The position numbers were made by a program, and so were the translations under genes. Positions 34,428-47,239 of a stretch of DNA of 64,000 nucleotides are shown piece after piece (position 1 is the stretch's first letter; every line of letters starts with the position of its first letter). The stretch spans positions 51,692,365-51,756,364 of the forward strand of contig NC_055996.1 of the NCBI RefSeq assembly GCF_018446385.1, given 5' to 3'. Origin of the DNA: Zingiber officinale. Lineage: Eukaryota; Streptophyta; Magnoliopsida; Zingiberales; Zingiberaceae. The notes under the pieces are model-generated. The model had not been told where the DNA came from. It ran no database searches and was given only the letters and a program-made list of their open reading frames with translations.

Positions 34428-37400
34428 GACAACCTGGTTAAGTTAGTGAAAAAGGTACGCAAGTAAACAATTTTTTAAGGATTAAGTTAGTTTTTAAATT
34501 TGACATTTTATTTCTCTAACTTAACCACCTATCCCTCCCCCTTTGGCATTCATCAAATAAGGACATAAGCAAGTAACCAATAGAATTCAGACAGAGTAAA
34601 ACTTATAAGATGTCAAGTTGACTCGGGGGAGTTTAAACTTTTGAAAACTTGTTTAAAGGTTTAGCTTTTAGTTTTTTTTTTTAGAAAATAGCTAAGTTTT
34701 GAAAAGTAGCCAATTGTAGCAAGTAAAATGAATTTGCAAATTCAAAAAGCTAATTTTCAAGCTTAAGTTTAGGAAAGCTAAGTTTAGATGTTCTAATTTC
34801 CAAACATAAGTTTATAATTTACAAATTTTAAGATCAAATTTTCAAAGTAAGTTTCAACTTTAAAACACTTTTCAAACATGAGTTTTTAAAACCAAAATTT
34901 CAAGGTTTAAATTTTCAAAATAAGTTTCAACTTTGAAACACTTTTCAACCATGAGTTTTCAAAATCAAAATTTCTAACTCAAGATTTAAATTTTCAAAAT
35001 AAGTTTCAACTTTGAAACAATGAGTTTTTAAAAAAATTTCAAAATTAAGTTTGAAAAATCTACTTTTCAAAACTAATTAAAACTAAGTTTGCAAAAGATT
35101 CAATTTTCAAAAACTTAGTTTATAAAATCCAATTTAAAAGCTTAGTTTTATAAAAGCTAGTTTTCAAAAATAGATATATCAAATTAGATTTCCAAAAATA
35201 AGTTAGATTTTTCAAACACATTGAAAATATTTTTAAGAGAATATTTTCACAAAACTAATTTCAGAATGAAGGAAAAATAAGTATGAAATCAATTAATTCT
35301 CCCCCTGAATCTGACATAATTTTTTAAGTAAATTCAACTTTAGTAAGATGATTTTGAAAAATAGTTTTGTATAAAATATAAAGATAAGTTTTGTAGAATT
35401 GATCAAATTTTCAAAAAGAAGTTTTTTGAAAGTTTAAAACATTATAAGTTTTATAAAGGCAAACATAAAATTTTCAAGTCAAATTAAGTTACTTTTAATA
35501 AAGAAAAAAAATATATATTTAATTAATTCCTCCTCCTGAATTTGATACTCCCCTTGACTTTATTACTCTCCTTAGTTTATTTCTCTTTATTAAGTTAACA
35601 CTAAGGTTTGGGTATCTTAATGTTTAAAGCCTTAACACCTTTTTATTTACATAAGTATCTCTATATACTTGGTATAATTGTTTATTTAAGTTAAATTAAT
35701 CAATTATTCTAAAATTAATTAATTTTAAATTCAAGTCCTTAAACTCTGGTTTAAGATTTAAATAAGATAACTTGTTATTAATTCAATAACAATTTATCAT
35801 TATCAATAATTTATTGATTAAATTTTACTTGATTCAATAATTTAATACTTATTAAAATAATCTAAATTTAGTATTAATTGATTGAGTTGATTTAATGAAA
35901 GTGCTAGTTATAATTTTAACTATTCATTTACTTCCTTTTGAGTAGAATTAACTTAGTTTAAAGTTAGCATTAATTTGATGTTAAATTCATTAAACATAGT
36001 TAAGGTTCAATTTGAATCAATCGTCAATAATGATAAATTATGATTTAATTATATTTTGATTGAAAATAAAATTAAGATTTATTGAGTTAAATTAAGGTTA
36101 AGCATTAATTATAAGGTCATATCTAATTTAGATCACAGTTAATTTTTGAAGGTAGTACTTCCATTATTAAATTTATGATCTTAAATTAATCAAATTTTAA
36201 TTATTTGTTAATAATGTCATTTGGGTTTATATTTAGTTCCAATCTTTTAATGTAATTTGAATTTAGGACTTAGGGTTTATTATAATTTTATTTTATTTTT
36301 AAGTTTGCTTTTTGAATTACAATGACTTTTTAAACTAATTTTTTAAGAAAAACTTAGTTTTTAAGTTAAAATTTTTTTTTAAAATGATTTAAGTTTAATT
36401 TTAATTGTAAATTTTAAATTTAATTTAAATTTTAAGTTTTAAATTTAAATTAAGTTTAATTTTAATGTTAGGTTTTAATTTAATTTAAAATTAAGTTATA
36501 ACTTTAATTTTAAAGTTTTTAGTTTAATTTTTAACGTTTAAATTAGCTTAAGTGTCTTAATTTTAAAATGACTTTAAAATGATTTTTAATAATTAAAAGA
36601 ATTTTTTTTTAAAAGGATTTTTTTATTTTTACATAAATTTTTTTTAAAAAAAAATTAAATGTTTTTAAAATACTTTTTAAAGAATTTAAAATAATTTTTA
36701 AAGTAATTTTTAAAATAGTTTTTTAAAGAATTTTTAAAATAGTTTTTTAAAGTATTTTTAAGATAGCTTTTAAAATAATTTTTAAAGTAATTTTTAAAAT
36801 AGTTTTAAAATAATTTTTAATACAATTTTTAAAATACTTTTTAAAAAAAATTTGAAATAATTTTTAAATAAAATTTTAAAATAGTTTTTACAGAATTTTT
36901 AAAATAATTTTTAAAGAATTTTTAAAATAATTTTAAAAGTAATTTTTAAATACTTTTAAAGAATCTTTAAAATAGTTTTTTTTAAAGAATTTTTAAAATA
37001 GTTTTTAAAGAATTTTTTAAATAGTTTGTTTTAAATTTATTTTTAAAATAGTTTTTAAAGAGTTTTTAAAAATAATTTTTAAATTAATTTTAAAATTGTT
37101 TTTAAAAAATTCTAAAATAGTTTTTAAAGTAATTTTTAAAATAGTTTTTAAAGAATTTTTAATACAATTTTTAAAATAATTTTTAAAATAATTTTAAAAG
37201 AATTTTTGAAAGAATTTTTAAAATGATTTTTAAAGAGTTTTCAAATAATTTTTAAAACAATTTTTAAAAGAGTTTTTAAAATAATTTTTTAAAATAATTT
37301 TTGAAAGAAGTTTTAAAAGATTTTTTTAAATGTTTTTAAAATAATTTTTAAAATAATTTTTGGAATAATTTTTAAAATGATTTTTAAAAGAGTTTTTAAA

Positions 37401-37680
37401 ATAATTTTTGAAATAATTTTTGAAAGAATTTTTAAAATGATTTTTGAAAGAGTTTTTAAAGAATTTTTAAATAGTTTTTTTTTAAAGAATTTTTTTGAAG
37501 GGTATTTTTTTTAAAATGATTTTTAAAAGTTTTTAAAATAATTTTTAAAAGATTTTTTAAAATGATTTTTAAAGTTTTTTAAATAATTTTTAAATGAATT
37601 TTTAAAATGATTTTTTTTAAATCTTTAAAATTAATTTTAAAATAAATTTTTAAGATTAAAATAAAATTTTAAATTTCGAG
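34428..37680 (-). repeat. Extremely AT-rich low-complexity interior of the copia element
   Basis: No gene is visible. 34480-35500 is built of degenerate aaactaa/ttttcaaa phrases. 36260-37680 is an almost pure A/T tract of phrases such as TTTTTAAAATAGTTTTTAAAG repeated with drift for over 1 kb, without a fixed period. On the minus strand it lies downstream of the gag-like repeat region. Confidence 0.8.
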
Positions 37681-38349
37681 ATTTAATTTTAATTTTAATT
37701 TTAATTTTAATCTTAATCTTAATTTTAAATTTTAATTCAAAATTTAATTTTGATTCTTAGTCATCTCACCCGATTTAAATTTTCAATCAGGGAATCCTAT
37801 ATTTTTGTGAGATGAATTTGATTCAATTATAGGGTTTGGTTTAACTTTGTGTTAGATTCAAATTTAGCTTTGGGCTCAACAAATAGGCATTCTTTAGATA
37901 AACTTCTAAGCTATGGTGAGTCATCTGGACATCATTAGAGTAACCATGCTTTCGAGGTTTTCCAAATAGTCCTATCCATTGAACTTAATACAAAACCTTG
38001 GTCTAACTAGTTAGGATCCGTAAGGGGTAGCTTCGGCTAGTTCCACTTAGGAAAATGCACCAGGTCGAAGTCATATCTTCCTAGACATGCATAGACTAAG
38101 CTTCCCTAACGTACTATCATTCAAAACTTCACCAGTTCCATGGGTCAAGTTAAACTTGGTCCCTTTCTAATTAGTCCTTGTTACCCTAGCGGGTAAGTTG
38201 GTTTAGGTTACCCTGTCGGGTAGGTTAGTTTTGGAGGTGTCCGGCTATTCTGGAGCCTCTCCCTGAATTATTGGCTTTTTATTTTAAGATTTTTATATAA
38301 TTAGAGTTGGTTTTAGTTAAGTTTTAATATTTAATTTGTAATTTTAAAT
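37681..38349 (-). other. Unique-looking interior of the copia element
   Basis: 37750-38280 is less AT-rich and has mixed composition (for example ACCCTAGCGGGTAAGTTGG and GGTTACCCTGTCGGGTAGG, 38192-38230). No long frame or known domain was recognised; it may be a decayed continuation of the polyprotein. Confidence 0.4.
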
Positions 38350-39024
38350 TTAATTTTTTAATTTTGAATTAATTAAATTGGTTAAATTATCTTCCTTTAA
38401 AAGAGTATATTTAATATTTAAATTTTCTTTCAATTTCAATTTTATTAGGTTAATTGAACTATCTTTCTTTAATAGCTTATTTTTAAAGTTTAAGTTTTTA
38501 TTTATTTTTGAATTTGAGTTAATTAAATTGTTTGAATTATATTTCTTTAAAGTTTTATCTTTTAGCCTTTTATTAATTGTTAATTTTAAATTTTCTAGAT
38601 TATCTTTGTTTAATATGTCATCTTTGACATTCAATTTTAAGTTTGTTAAAGTGTTCGATTTTCTCCTTATATTTTCTTTGCCTTTTAAATTGAAATAATT
38701 AATTAAATTTATTAGATTAGTTTTATCTTTAAAAGTTAATTTTTTGTTAATTATACTATCTTGATTTTGGATAGCATTTTCTAGACTGATTTTATCTTGA
38801 TTATTAAATACTTTATTAAGATAATATTGATTTTATCCATTTTTTCATTTTTAACGTCTAAATTTGAATTTATTTTAATGTTTGACGTATTTATGTCTAG
38901 ATAATCACTTAATTTTAAATTTTCTGAATTGATTAAATTATTTGAATTGATTTGGTCATTGTTCTGTTTGACCAAGTCAAGGTTGATGCCAATTTGATCA
39001 GAGTCTTGATTGACTTGATCAGAA
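38350..39024 (-). pseudogene. Asn/Lys/Leu/Asp-rich repeat region following copia gag
   Basis: Minus frames give a biased protein with recurring DNLxNLIN / NNLINSxxKINKNL phrases, each about 25-30 residues. One piece runs 39024-38781 (the N-terminal side, DSDQVNQDSDQIGINLD) and another 38634-38350. A stop and short gap separate them. It is the continuation of the gag frame that enters the gypsy element at 53160, since the sequence on that side reads DNLDLNDLNSKSQNN. The protein has no recognised domain. Confidence 0.55.
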
Positions 39025-39029
39025 TCTAG

Positions 39030-41928
39030 TGTCACGCCCCGGAGGAGTCCCTGTCCGAAGAAATTTCGGCAGCACCTCCCCTGTACGGCGGACAATCTGA
39101 AACTTTCTACAATCACTATATACCTCAGCCACATGCGGCTGCAATAATAACAAAAATAAAACAATCACCACGCAGTTAATATCAAATTCAGCCTCTGGCT
39201 GACACAACCACGCAGTTTAATAGTAAACAAATAGAACAGTAATACGATGACTCGAAAAACAACTCTACTCAACTACACTCGTAAAGCTCAAATCCGACAA
39301 ACTCACCTCTTCTGCCGTCTAGGCAGGCATGGAGTAAAACATATCCAAATCATACCAAAATCCATCAACGATGAATCCATACAATATCCAAGTATCAAAC
39401 AAACCAAGTCTAAACATAGTCAAAATGAGAAAACTAAAACAACAACTCGTGATCAGCAGAGGACTAGCACTACGTGCAATGGGGACTAGCGACTGGAACT
39501 GCTCCGGACAGGCTCAACCTAAAAATACAACAACAATGGAGGCGGGGTGAGTCCAACACTCAGCAGGTACAACTGATATGCAAAATAAAGTAAATAACAG
39601 ACAGCACTAATCATGTGTACAGTCTCTAGAATACGAGAAGGATAAATGCAACTGAAACAAAAACAGGAGAAAACTGTACTAACCAGGATCAAGGTAAAAA
39701 GGTAACAGGGTCGTCAGACCGAAGGTGTCATAATCCTGTATGCATGTCAATCATATGCATTCATATAAATGCAGCAAGTAAATGCAGCAAACACAAACAA
39801 TAAATGCATCATGCATATGATGCCAATGACATGGTCACCCCTGACGCCAGTCAGCCATCTCACACACAATGGTGAGTCTGAGTGGGTAGAGCTGTGACAA
39901 CCGTGCATTCTGACATCACTGCCCCTGATGAGTGACCGAGTGGACGGGATGCTGTCGGAGTACACATGTACATACTCCTACCCCGAAATAATAAATGGGG
40001 GAGCGCAATGCTCTCATCTCCCGGTACACGATGACGGGGAGGACTCTCTGCCGGCTACTACGCTGAGTCACACTACCCATGAGCGGACCAACGGAGCCAA
40101 ACAAAGTCCAACTGCCTGCCGGCTACAACGCTGCTACACTAAACCAACGGAGCCAAACAGAGCGAAACTATCTGCCAGCTACCACGCTGAGTCACCAGAC
40201 CAACGGAGTCAAACAGCAGTACTGCCACACACCTGTCTGATATACCACTAACCCATGAGTGGTGGTGTGTACAGATACATGTAACTGGCGATGCGCTCAC
40301 AATAATGGAGCAGACAATCGTACAGCATGCAATCATGCAAGATGATGCATGACACTAAACATGGCAATATCATGAATAGCATAGCAAGATCCATACATAA
40401 ATAAAAGGTGTACCACAAGTCAATGTATCAGATGGAAGGTACACAAACAGATAGGGTATCAAATAAACCCTAGGTCCTGAACATAATGTATCATATGGTT
40501 GGGTCACTACCTAAAGCATGTATGATCAGGTAAATAATAACATGCAGTACATAATAAGTAAACAAGGAAACATGTAACAGATCATGTAGTGACCAACCGA
40601 AACAAATGGATAACACAATTATTGCTATATGTTAAACACATTATTATGCATATCAAAAGACATAAGTCAAAGTACCCGCCTCCAATAGAAAAGGATCGTA
40701 TCCAAAATAGATCCCCCGTCAAGACACCGTCTCGAATCAATATCCTGTAATAAATCGTACAGTTTAGCTAAGTTTAATTATAACTAAAATAGCTAAACCA
40801 AACTATTTTTCTTCAGGAACCCTAATTGAATTGAACTCAAAAATCAATTAGGATTAGCTCCATTAACCCTAACCATTCTACTATTCGATTTCATTAAAAC
40901 CTACACATGAATCCAAGTTAACAATTATTGCTAACTCGACTAGGAATCCTCTACAACGAAGATCAATTCCTACACTATACCTCAACCACAGTCGCTGTGG
41001 CTCAATAGTAAGGATCGTTGCTGCTGAAGTTTTAAAGCTTTGCTGCTAAAATCCACCGCACAGATTCTGTCTAGAACAGGATCAAGAATGAAACAACTCT
41101 TAGTTGGGAACGATTTACACTGTTCTGATCAAGAACAGAAGATGCAAAATCGACATCCCAAACTTACCTCAACCGGAACCTAGAACACAGAGGAAGGGCT
41201 CGGCCGAACCTAAACTAGGCATGGCACAGTAAGGGGAGAAGTGGTGCTCTGCCGTGGGGAGGAAGCCGAAGCAGAAAGGGTGTCGTGGGATGAGGTTAGG
41301 GCAAAGAGACGGAGTCGCTGTGGTGGCTTCGTGCAGGAAGGAAGCTCGGCTTGGTCATGAGGTGGTCGGCAATGGCGTCGGGCTGGCTAGGGCACAGAGG
41401 AAACTCGGCCAAGGAGTCTCGGTAGCGGCAGCGCTAGGGCACAGGCGACGCTACTCCGGTCTAGAGAGGGCAGCGGCGTCGGCAGGGTTGTGGAGGGGCG
41501 GCGATGTTGGCTCTTTGAGTTGCGGTCGGCGGTGGATCTAGGGCACGGCTGGCGCAAGCGTCGCCAGCGCTTGGGAGATGAGAAGAAGATGTGGCGGTGG
41601 AGGAAACTGTCGTGGCCGGCAGTTAGGGCAAAGAGGAGAAGGCTTCGGGCGTGAGGAGGAGAAACTGCGGCTCGGGTGCGTGAGGGAGAGAAGAAACGGC
41701 GAGGAAGAGAGAAAATAAAGAAAAAGAAAAAGAAAAAGAAAAAGAAAAGTAAAAGGAAAAGAAAATAAAACTTTTCCTTATTAAAACTGGGTAGCCTAAA
41801 CAGGCTTTTCCGGGCCCCATTTTTGTCCCCGTTAACTCGTCCATACGAGCTCCGAAAAATTCTCGAAAAATTTCTAAAAATTTCAAAAAATTCCCTTATT
41901 AATATTCGCCTATTTTCGGTATTTTACA
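39030..41928 (-). repeat. 3' LTR of the chromodomain gypsy element
   Basis: 2899 bp. It contains a GA-rich tract (41700-41760, repeated AAAGAAAAAG) and a GC-rich block (41170-41640) with incidental ORFs. Transcribed on the minus strand. Confidence 0.93.
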
Positions 41929-42037
41929 TTCTCCCCTACTAATAAAAATTTGGTCCCCAAATTTCGTTATCTACCATCAGCAAGTACTAACAACAGGTAA
42001 AGAGTATAAATGCTGAACGGTAAATAAATCACATACC

Positions 42038-43060
42038 TCAAGTGAAAAGATGGGGATAACGAGCTTGGATCGTATCCTCGAGCTCCCAAGTAGCCTCCTC
42101 GTCTGAATGATGCTGCCATCCGACTTTAACCAGCCGGATAGTCTTGTTCTGCAACTGACGCTCTTTTCGGTCGAGAATCCGTACCGGAACCTCCTCATAT
42201 GTAATGTCAGGCTGAACTGGAATTGGAATATCTGTCAGCACATGCGTCGGGTCAGGCACGTATCTCCGCAGCATAGATACGTGGAATACATCGTGGACGC
42301 CTGCCAGGGACGGTGGTAGTGCCAGCCGGTAAGCTACTGCTCCGATCCTCTCCAAGATCTCAAAAGGGCCAATATACCGCGGAGCCAGCTTACCTCTGAG
42401 GCTAAATCTCTTCACCCCTTTCGTGGGTAAAACTCGCAGAAATACATGGTCGCCAACAGAGAACTCTAGTGGTCTGCGTCTCCGATCAGCATAACTTTTC
42501 TGGCGGTCCTGCGTCTCTGACATCCTCCGTCTGATAGTACGGACCAACTCTGCATTTTGCTGAACTCTATGAGGTCCCAACAACTGGGCCTCTCCAACCT
42601 CATCCTAGAGAACGGGTGTCCGACAAGGTCTACCATGAAACGCCTCAAACGGTGCCATCTGGATAGCCGAATGAAAGCTGTTGTTGTAAGCAAACTCTAC
42701 TAACGGCAGATGGTCCTCCCAACTGCCTCCAAAATCCATAACACATGACCTCAGCAGGTCCTCTAAAGTCTGAATGGTCCGCTCTGACTGTCCATCTGTC
42801 TGTGGATGGAAGGCTGTACTGAAATGGAGCTGTGTGCCCAAGGCCTGCTGCAGACTCTGCCAGAAACGTGACGTAAACTGTGGATCTCTATCCGAAATGA
42901 TACTCAATAGAACACCATGTAATCTGATGATCTCTCGGCAATACAGATCTGCCAATCGGTCCAGGGAATTAGTCCTCCGGATCGCTAAGAAGTGCGCGGA
43001 TTTGGTTAATCGATCAACGATTACCCAAATCGCGTCATGACCTCGTCATGTCCTAGGCAA
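42038..43060 (-). pseudogene. Integrase core and chromodomain of the gypsy element
   Basis: The core pieces (42605-42955) read IISDRDPQFTSRFW (second catalytic Asp), FHPQTDGQSERT (catalytic Glu), and LVEFAYNNSFHSAI. After a stop near 42605, 42038-42583 gives AELVRTIRRRMSETQDRQ, SVGDHVFLRVLPTKG, KLAPRYIGPFEIL and VFHVSMLRRYVPDP. The end, YEEVPVRILDRKERQ...VKVGWQHHSDEEATWELED, is a chromodomain-type C terminus. Chromodomains guide integration to marked chromatin. The upstream core (first Asp) at about 43060 is broken. Confidence 0.92.
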
Positions 43061-43096
43061 TCCCACCACAAAGTCCATAGTGATATGTTCCCATTT

Positions 43097-43621
43097 TCAC
43101 TCAGGAAGAGGAATCCGCTGAAGTAACCCGGCAGGTCTCTGATGCTCAGCCTTCACCTGCTGACAGACAAGACATCTAGCTACAAAATCCGCGATGTCTT
43201 TCTTCATACCGTTCCACCAGTAGGAACGCCTCAAATCCCTATACATGCGAGTCCCGCCTGGATGGATCGCAAATCGAGAGCGATGAGCCTCCTGAAGTAA
43301 CTCCTGTAAGACCGGATGAGACTGAGGTACACACAATCTTCCTCGGAAGTATATAATACCCTCCTCGTCTCGTGTAAACTCGGTCTGCTGTCCGGAAGCT
43401 ATCTGACTACTAATGAACTGCAAATGCTGATCACCAGCCTGGGCCTCTCGGATACTCGTCCTAATCGACGACTGAGCAACCATGGTAACAAGAATACCCT
43501 GCTCTGTCTGTCCCTGCTCCTCAAGGTCTAACTCAGAGAAACCCTGAATCAAGTCTGTGACCACAACTCGGTGGCAAGCTAAAGTCCCTCTAGACTTTCG
43601 GTTAAGTGCATCGGCAACCAC
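43097..43621 (-). pseudogene. RNase H to integrase linker and HHCC zinc-binding domain
   Basis: A 174-codon open piece. It includes ADALNRKSRGTLACHR, which closes RNase H. The zinc-binding segment follows: HRSRFAIHPGGTRMYRDLRR, then YWWNGMKKDIADFV, CLVCQQVKAEHQ and PAGLLQRIPLPE. The His and Cys pairs are intact. It binds near the element ends during integration. Confidence 0.9.
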
Positions 43622-43720
43622 ATTAGCTTTCCCCGGGTGGTAGCTAATGGTACAATCATAATCCTTCAGGAACTCTATCCATCTCCTCTATCGGAGATTA
43701 GGTTCCCTCTAAGTAAAAAG

Positions 43721-44420
43721 TTATTTGAGACTCTTATGAACTATGAAAATCTCCAATGTAATGCCGTATAAATAATGCCGCCAAAGCTTCAAAGCAAAGA
43801 TGATGACGGCTAGCTCCAGATCATGTACAGGACAGTTCTTCTCATACTCCTTCAACTGACTAGAAGCATAGGAAACTACTCTATCGTGCTGCATCAGAAC
43901 AGCGCTCAAACCCTGAATAGATGCGTCGGTGTAGAGGACATATCCATCTTCTCCAGAAGGTAAAACCAAAAATCGAAGCCAACACTAGTCTCCGCTTCAG
44001 CTCCTAGAAGCTGGTCTTGCATTCCACAGTCCAAGTAAACTTCACGTCTTTCATGATCAGGCGTGTAAGTAACATAGCAATCCGTGAGAAACCCTCAACG
44101 TATCTCCGGAAATATCGAGCCAAACTAAGGAAGTTGCAAGCCTCTTCTATAGACTCTGTCTACTCCCAACGGTAATTACCTCGATCTCCTGTGAAACCAC
44201 GGTATACTCCTACTGATGACCGTGTGTCTCAAACATCTCACAGAAGACACCCAAAACACGCACTACTGATCTTCGCATATAGATGTTCTCGTAGAAACAT
44301 CTCTAGGTCTATGCAAAGGTGGTGCACGTGACTCACCTCGGATCCGTAATAAATCACAACATCGTCAACAAAGACAATGGAAATTGATCCAAACATCCTA
44401 GACATACCAAAATCATCGAG
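43721..44420 (-). pseudogene. Reverse transcriptase and RNase H relic of the gypsy element
   Basis: RNase H is readable at 43969-43721 ([38 protein letters not shown]). Decayed RT thumb and palm pieces lie to the right: LARYFRRYVEGFSRIAMLL near 44117-44060, and the active-site relic IVFVDDVVIYYGS near 44380-44340. Frameshifts lie between the pieces. RT upstream of the active site is missing, and neither it nor gag is recognisable between here and 50283. Confidence 0.8.
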
Positions 44421-44569
44421 TTCCTGGAAACATCTAAGGCTCTGTAAGCCCTAATGATAAAACCAAAATACATAATGTCCGTATCACAGACATTCCTAAC
44501 CATAAGATCCTCAACAATAAACAGATCTGATCACCAACGATATATAATCACCAAAGAATAGATCCTCCA

Positions 44570-44770
44570 GTGTGAGAGCAATGCTCCATCACACGAAATA
44601 CCACATATGTGGGAGCAACGCTCTACCACAAATAATCCGAAATATGTATCCACAATAAACATGGGAGCAATGCTCCGCTGTAAGCAATCCGCAATATGTG
44701 GGAGCTACGCTCCACCACAAACAGCCCAAAATATGTGGGAGCTACGCTCTACCACAAACAAACCTAAGTG
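44570..44770. repeat. Short degenerate tandem repeat inside the gypsy element
   Basis: The phrase TGTGGGAGCTACGCTC-ACCACAAAC recurs at about 44609, 44661, 44698 and 44735 (last two steps 37 bp) in otherwise non-coding sequence beside the RT relic. Confidence 0.7.
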
Positions 44771-45239
44771 CCCAAGGCACCTAACTATCTAGCCAGAGAC
44801 TACATGGGGTCGCTCTACCACAGATCACTGTGGGTAGCCTAGGGTATCACAATCCAGTAATCAAATCAAACCCATCATCAACTCTATCCACATCGTAGTG
44901 AGTCACCCACTGATCAGAAAATTACACTACAAGAAAATTGGGATTCTACAACACTTAAACGACAACGCTTTTTATAAAAAACGTTGTCTATTTTTTTTTT
45001 AACAACGCTTTTAGTGAAAAGCGTTATCTATTTCATTATTTTCTTATTAATAGACAACGCTTTTCTAAAAACCGTTGTCTATTAGTGATTTTTACGGGTC
45101 AAAGACAACGCTTCATAAAAAGCGTTGTCTATTAGCTTTTTTTTTAGTATCTACGACAACGCTTTTTAAAAAGTATTGTCTATTGTTAAATTCTCATCTA
45201 AATCTTGATTAATACAAACCGTTGGATCTAAGTAAGGAG

Positions 45240-45993
45240 TAGAAAACCCGAACCCTTCTCCCAACTCCTATCTTCCGATCGTTTTTTATCCCGAACCCTT
45301 CTCCCAACTCCTCATCTCACGCGGCCTTCTCCATCCAACTCCTCTCCGGCAAACCCCTCTCTGGCGAACCCCTCTCCGCGAACCACTCCTCCAAACTCCT
45401 CTCCGTCAAGACCGCGGGATTAATCTCTTTGCCTCCGTCGCCTCATTCACGCTTCCTTCACACTGCCCAATCTCTTTGATTCGTGGGATTAATCTCTTAC
45501 CCGTCCGATATCGAGCAGTTCTTCCTTTTGCTTCAACGAGCGAATGCGAAGAGGTTTCCTTTTGAACTCTCTGGCGGAACGCGAGCATCCCGCGAGAACG
45601 TTGCTTCGATTCGTGGGTATCCAGTCCTATCTCCGGCTTCCGGCCTTCGTTCACGCAAGGCACTCGATATCTGAAGCCCTCTGGATCGTTGGTTCTGCTA
45701 GAGAGATCTCTAAGTTTTTTTGTCCTAGATTTGTTTTAGAATTTAGATCTCGCTTCTGGATCCCTTCTGAACCTGTTCGGATCGATCCTTTTCTGGAGAT
45801 TTGCCTTCCGTTCTGGTTTGCTTCTGTTTTTTTTTTCCTGTTGCTGTTTGAGCCTCGTGCAGTAGCTTTTAGCTCCGGTTACAACCATAGTGGCGTTTAC
45901 GTTTGCCCGTTGGAGTTGGGTTTGATGTGGTGATTTTTCTTTCCGCCGTTGGTGGACTAGCCCTCGCATCTCTACAATCCTTACTCTGCGTCG
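45240..45993 (+). other. Captured sequence upstream of the RPS5 fragment, probable promoter/5' leader
   Basis: CT-rich and GC-moderate sequence with repeated CCCAACTCC / CTCTCCGG phrases (45255-45410), followed by mixed sequence. The 129-codon ORF at 45544-45933 has no recognised domain. It probably includes the 5' region of the captured ribosomal protein gene and perhaps another gene piece. Confidence 0.4.
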
Positions 45994-46964
45994 ATGGCGA
46001 TCCAGCAACAGGAGGTTAAGCTCTTTAATCGCTGGTCGTTCGACGATGTCGAGGTTAGAACTCTCACTCCGTGGTGTTTCCGCAGCCTGTTGCTCTTAGC
46101 ACCTGCGTTGACCATGTGAATCTCATGATGTTATTTAGCACGTATGATCTGCTTTAAGGTTGATTTTCGATATTTTTAGGCCTTATCTGCCATTTTTTTA
46201 AAATATAATCTTTGCATGATGTGTTAGTAATACTTGGAATTTTAGATAACCAGTTCATGCTTTGAGAGAGCTAGGATTTTTCAGTATGCACAAATGAAAA
46301 ATACGGCCTTTATTATCTATCAGTTCACAGATTTTTGTGGAGTACTTATTGATTTACCGGCAATAGCTTGTACAAGCGCTGATTACCCAACTTTTCCTAT
46401 GCTTTATTTTACCAGCAACAGATTGCACAGAGGTAAGATTATAGTAGCCGACCAAACATGGCTCCATGATCGAGCAAACAGTGAACTTTGATTTATCATC
46501 ATACTGTATCTAAATTGCAATATGCCTATAAAGAGCAAATACTGGATAAATTATGCTTGTTTAAATTTATTTGCACACTTTTTAGTTGAATTATAGTATG
46601 CAACACATCTTTCAATCCACATAGTCATAAAATGGAGATGTTCTCCTATTATTTACTCCAGCAAGATTAGATTAATCTTCTGCTAACTCCAGGTCAGTGA
46701 CATGTCTCTTGCTGATTACATCGCTATGACTCCTCCAAAACATGATACATACCTTCCTCAAACTGCTGGAAGATATTCTGCTAAGAGGTTCCGCAAGGCT
46801 CAGTGCCCAACTATTGAAAGACTTACCAATTCTTTGATGATGCATGGTCGGAACAATGGAAAGAAGCTTATGGCTGTCTGCATAATTAAACATGCTATGG
46901 AAATTATTCATTTGCTTACTGATGCAAATCCAATCCAAATTGTGGTTGATGCGATCATTAACAG
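45994..46964 (+). pseudogene. RPS5: Captured fragment of 40S ribosomal protein S5 (uS7) gene
   Basis: Exon 1, 45994-46053, encodes MAIQQQEVKLFNRWSFDDVE. An intron (46054-46692, GTTAGA...CCAG) follows. Exon 2, 46693-46964, encodes the region with [55 protein letters not shown] and [18 protein letters not shown], ending at a GT donor. These blocks match plant RPS5A closely; uS7 binds 18S rRNA in the small subunit head. The C-terminal part is absent and a Cys replaces the usual Arg in the [12 protein letters not shown] block. Retained introns show capture at DNA level. It is a truncated copy, probably not functional. Confidence 0.9.
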
Positions 46965-47239
46965 GTAATTGAATTTTAAACTTGAATCTCATTGCAAGGA
47001 TGGGTAATGAGGCATACTACATTTCACTTCTCAACCTTGTTTCAGAAAAACTTTTAAGACTAACCCAAGGCAACTATCTAATAAATAAAGATGGAAACAT
47101 TGTGTACTAGTTATGCATATCAAAATGATTTTTTTTTTTTGCTTTGATTTCAGGATTGCATGTTAATCTCACTTGAGTGTGCTTGAAACTTGTATATTAT
47201 TTTTATTAGCATAAACATTATATTATGTTAATCTCACTT

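Noticed and set aside
38378-38698. 106-codon Phe/Leu-rich ORF that looks like a membrane protein
   Set aside because: It is the complement of an AT-rich Asn/Lys repeat region on the minus strand; the hydrophobicity follows from poly-T codons.
41254-41541. 95-codon plus-strand ORF in the gypsy LTR
   Set aside because: It lies in a GC-rich block of the LTR, is not kept in the other LTR (52500-52800) because of indels, and has no domain.
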